Part shown: positions 62,092-64,000 of the stretch, in pieces
Layout: each line of letters starts with the position of its first letter
Numbering within the stretch: the first letter of the stretch is position 1
Assembly (NCBI RefSeq): GCF_900172225.1
Contig: NZ_FWFO01000004.1
Span: forward strand, 62,001-126,000
Reading direction: 5' to 3'
Source: Falsiruegeria litorea R37
Lineage (GTDB): Bacteria; Pseudomonadota; Alphaproteobacteria; Rhodobacterales; Rhodobacteraceae
DNA length: 64,000 nt
Translations under genes and position numbers: made by a program
Notes under the pieces: generated by a model
Databases searched by the model: none
The model's input: only the letters and a program-made list of their open reading frames with translations
What the model was told of the DNA's origin: nothing

Positions 62092-62630
62092 GATTGTACC
62101 TCTGTTGGGTTGGGACCGTATTGGTTTGTGCCGGGCTGGCTGGGGCGGGTGAGCCACCACAGGACCAGCAGCGGAGAGACGATGAGCACAAGCATCGTCG
62201 GAACCAGCACCAATAGCGTGGCGCGGGTAAAGAGAATGTCGAGAGAGCCGCCAGAGGCAAAGCTCGACGCGATGCCGATGCCAAAGAACAGCACGGCAAA
62301 AGCGCCCACCATCAGCAGGATCGGGAGCAGGGCATAAATCCCGCTGCGACCGGTATCATGCATTCGCCGCCAGGCGACGGCGAGGTGGGGCAGGAAAACG
62401 ATAAGACCAACCAGGCTTTGCACCGGTTGGCTCGAGGTGGCGGTGATGGTCTTGACGCCATCCACCTCGGTTTCGATCACTTGCGTGAACATCTGCCAGT
62501 CGATGACCCCGGCGATGACGTTCCAGATCACGATGAAGAGGAAGAAAAACCAATACTCAGGCCGCGACGCACGCCCCGAGAACGTCAGGAACTTAGAGAA
62601 ACATGTTTTAACGGCTTGGTTGAACGTCAT
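62088..62630 (-). CDS. DUF805 family membrane protein
   Basis: 180 residues, four or five hydrophobic helices. It begins with the family pattern FLTFSGRASRPEYWFFFLFIVIW and has LAVAWRRMHDTGRSG, the DUF805 signature. Function unknown. It sits between sucD and sucA, coupled to sucA by a 4-bp overlap, so it is co-expressed with the TCA genes. Confidence 0.92.
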   Translation of the reverse strand: MTFNQAVKTCFSKFLTFSGRASRPEYWFFFLFIVIWNVIAGVIDWQMFTQVIETEVDGVKTITATSSQPVQSLVGLIVFLPHLAVAWRRMHDTGRSGIYALLPILLMVGAFAVLFFGIGIASSFASGGSLDILFTRATLLVLVPTMLVLIVSPLLVLWWLTRPSQPGTNQYGPNPTEVQS

Positions 62631-62647
62631 GTGCCTCGCCCCTCTGG

Positions 62648-62678
62648 AAAATTCGGCCCCGGCGTTTGTGCCGGAGCC
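62648..62678 (-). terminator. Hairpin after sucD, possible terminator or attenuator
   Basis: Minus strand: GGCTCCGGC, loop ACAAAC, GCCGGGGCC, then GAATTTT. It lies 10 bp after sucD. Since sucA is expected to be co-expressed, partial read-through is possible. Confidence 0.6.
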
Positions 62679-62688
62679 GATACCTGAT

Positions 62689-63570
62689 TTAGCCGATGGC
62701 CTTCAGCACAGCCTCGCCCAGACCGGCGGGGCTGTCTGCCACGACGATGCCAGCCGATTTCATGGCTTCGATCTTGTCCTCGGCACCACCTTTGCCACCG
62801 GCAACAATCGCACCGGCGTGACCCATGCGGCGGCCCGGAGGGGCTGTGCGGCCCGCGATGAAACCAGCGGTCGGCTTCCAGCGGCCTTTCTTGCGCTCAC
62901 CGGCCAGGAATTCGGCGGCTTCTTCTTCGGCGGAACCACCGATCTCACCGATCATGATGATCGACTGGGTTTCATCATCGTCCAGGAACATGTCCAGCAC
63001 GTCGATGTGCTCGGTGCCCTTGATCGGGTCGCCGCCGATGCCAACAGCAGTGGACTGGCCCAGGCCGATGTCCGAGGTCTGCTTGACCGCTTCATACGTC
63101 AGGGTGCCCGAACGCGACACAACGCCGACCGAGCCGCGCTGGTGGATGTGGCCGGGCATGATGCCGATCTTGCAGGCGTCCGGCGTGATGACACCGGGGC
63201 AGTTCGGGCCGATCAGACGGCTTGCGGACCCTTCGAGGGCGCGCTGCACCTTCATCATGTCCAGAACCGGGATACCTTCGGTGATGCAGACGATCAGCTC
63301 CATCTCGGCATCAATTGCTTCGAGGATCGAGTCGGCCGCGAAGGGCGGCGGCACATAGATCACGGATGCGTTGGCTTCGGTCACGTGCTTGGCTTCGTGG
63401 ACCGAGTTGAAGACGGGCAGGCCAAGGTGCTCGGAGCCGCCTTTGCCCGGCGTCACGCCGCCAACCATTTTGGTGCCATAAGCGATGGCCTGTTCAGAGT
63501 GGAACGTCCCCTGCGAGCCGGTCAGGCCCTGACAGATGACTTTGGTGTTTTCGTCGATGAGGACTGCCAT
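62689..63570 (-). CDS. sucD: Succinate-CoA ligase subunit alpha
   Basis: It forms succinate and ATP/GTP from succinyl-CoA together with SucC. 293 residues, starting [21 protein letters not shown]. The phosphorylated His is in [14 protein letters not shown], the CoA-binding region at [14 protein letters not shown], and the ligase loop GPNCPGVI. sucC is not in the window, most likely to the right. The start overlaps the stop of the next upstream gene (TAATG). Confidence 0.97.
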   Translation of the reverse strand: MAVLIDENTKVICQGLTGSQGTFHSEQAIAYGTKMVGGVTPGKGGSEHLGLPVFNSVHEAKHVTEANASVIYVPPPFAADSILEAIDAEMELIVCITEGIPVLDMMKVQRALEGSASRLIGPNCPGVITPDACKIGIMPGHIHQRGSVGVVSRSGTLTYEAVKQTSDIGLGQSTAVGIGGDPIKGTEHIDVLDMFLDDDETQSIIMIGEIGGSAEEEAAEFLAGERKKGRWKPTAGFIAGRTAPPGRRMGHAGAIVAGGKGGAEDKIEAMKSAGIVVADSPAGLGEAVLKAIG

Positions 63571-64000
63571 TAAACAGTTTCCTTTTGCTTTTTCTCGCTC
63601 GTTTTGTTGAGCACGTTTCCAAAAAACGATGCGACCAACGAGCCTATCGAAAGTTTCATGTTCTCGCTGTCTGAGCTGACCTCAACACTGCCGGCAAATT
63701 TTGGCTCACGTCCTTTGAAAGGGTTGGGTTGCATATCTGCATTCTCCCAAACGATCTGAATCTTTGTGGCGTGAATTATCACTCCAAAAACATGCCAAAG
63801 GTTATTGCCATCAAGTTTTGAAGCGCTTGAAGGTGGCCAAGTCGGGTCGTCTCCAACGGTCGCGGACTTTTGCCCGTTTCGTTCCATAGTTCTTCGCCCA
63901 TGAACGGCAAAGGATACCAAGTCGGAAACAACTTGCTCCTCAACTAGAAGTGCGAGATTCTTGTCAGACGGGAGTACCGCCGAACATGCCAATAGTAGAC
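63570..64000 (-). CDS. Low-GC hypothetical protein, 5' end beyond window
   Basis: The frame is open to the right edge, so the true start is unseen; a TTG at 63992 is the last in-window candidate. About 140 residues are visible, including [21 protein letters not shown] and a Lys-rich C-terminus. The last codons coincide with the ribosome-binding site of sucD (AAAGGAAAC). Composition is AT-richer than sucD. I do not recognise the family. Confidence 0.6.
   Translation of the reverse strand, partial: LLLACSAVLPSDKNLALLVEEQVVSDLVSFAVHGRRTMERNGQKSATVGDDPTWPPSSASKLDGNNLWHVFGVIIHATKIQIVWENADMQPNPFKGREPKFAGSVEVSSDSENMKLSIGSLVASFFGNVLNKTSEKKQKETV

Overview
This window looks like a chromosomal stretch of a marine alphaproteobacterium of the Rhodobacterales (Roseobacter/Ruegeria type). 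The evidence is high-GC coding DNA with many 4-bp ATGA overlaps, an aa3-oxidase subunit IV, a DUF6173 gene, a 2-oxoglutarate dehydrogenase operon with a two-lipoyl E2, a phaA/phaB pair with a PhaR-like site, and a TIGR02302 giant protein next to lysA. It is mostly housekeeping and metabolic DNA. I see no prophage, insertion sequence, CRISPR array, rRNA or tRNA gene. No gene-free stretch exceeds 300 bases; the three longest (about 290-298 bases each) are annotated.

Layout. 0-3.7 kb: pyrB with two coupled genes, a secreted Cys-rich repeat protein, a family-4-like uracil-DNA glycosylase without the iron-sulfur cysteines, and moaB. 3.8-11.6 kb: an RND efflux pair, a NUDIX hydrolase, a stand-alone DsbD-N-like protein, AlgH and Sua5. 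11.7-15 kb: an acyl-CoA dehydrogenase, a metallo-beta-lactamase-fold hydrolase and DUF6173. 15.2-18.5 kb: a membrane-anchored glycerophosphodiesterase, a secreted phospholipase-A2-like protein, CoxIV and a papain-fold-like lipoprotein. This may be a phospholipid-turnover cluster. 18.7-24.7 kb: azlCD, then a tightly coupled molybdenum-cofactor operon (fdhD, a small membrane protein, mobA, mobB, and a fusion of an RNase-H-like domain to MoeA). 24.7-29.8 kb: greA, a soxR gene divergent from a VOC gene with a clear SoxR box between them, and ETF-ubiquinone oxidoreductase. 30-36.9 kb: a TPR protein, ispE, polyprenyl diphosphate synthase, a methyltransferase, a DMT exporter and a LysR regulator.

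37-42.8 kb: phaB, phaA, an EAL protein, a fatty acid hydroxylase-type enzyme and a TlpA thioredoxin. 42.8-52.7 kb: argH, lysA, TIGR02302, a zinc-ribbon membrane protein, ftsEX and plsC. 52.7-54.6 kb: a PPOX flavoprotein and a quinone-reductase gene facing a tetR gene across three copies of a perfect or near-perfect 12-bp palindrome. 54.6-64 kb: the TCA operon sucD-DUF805-sucA-sucB-...-lpd on the minus strand, carrying two low-GC genes of unknown function.

The most unusual features are a five-copy intergenic element, a phospholipase/phosphodiesterase gene cluster, and regulator-operator pairs readable from sequence alone. Each copy of the intergenic element sits in the sense orientation just behind a stop codon. 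It keeps two boxes and two hairpins whose stems change sequence but keep pairing.
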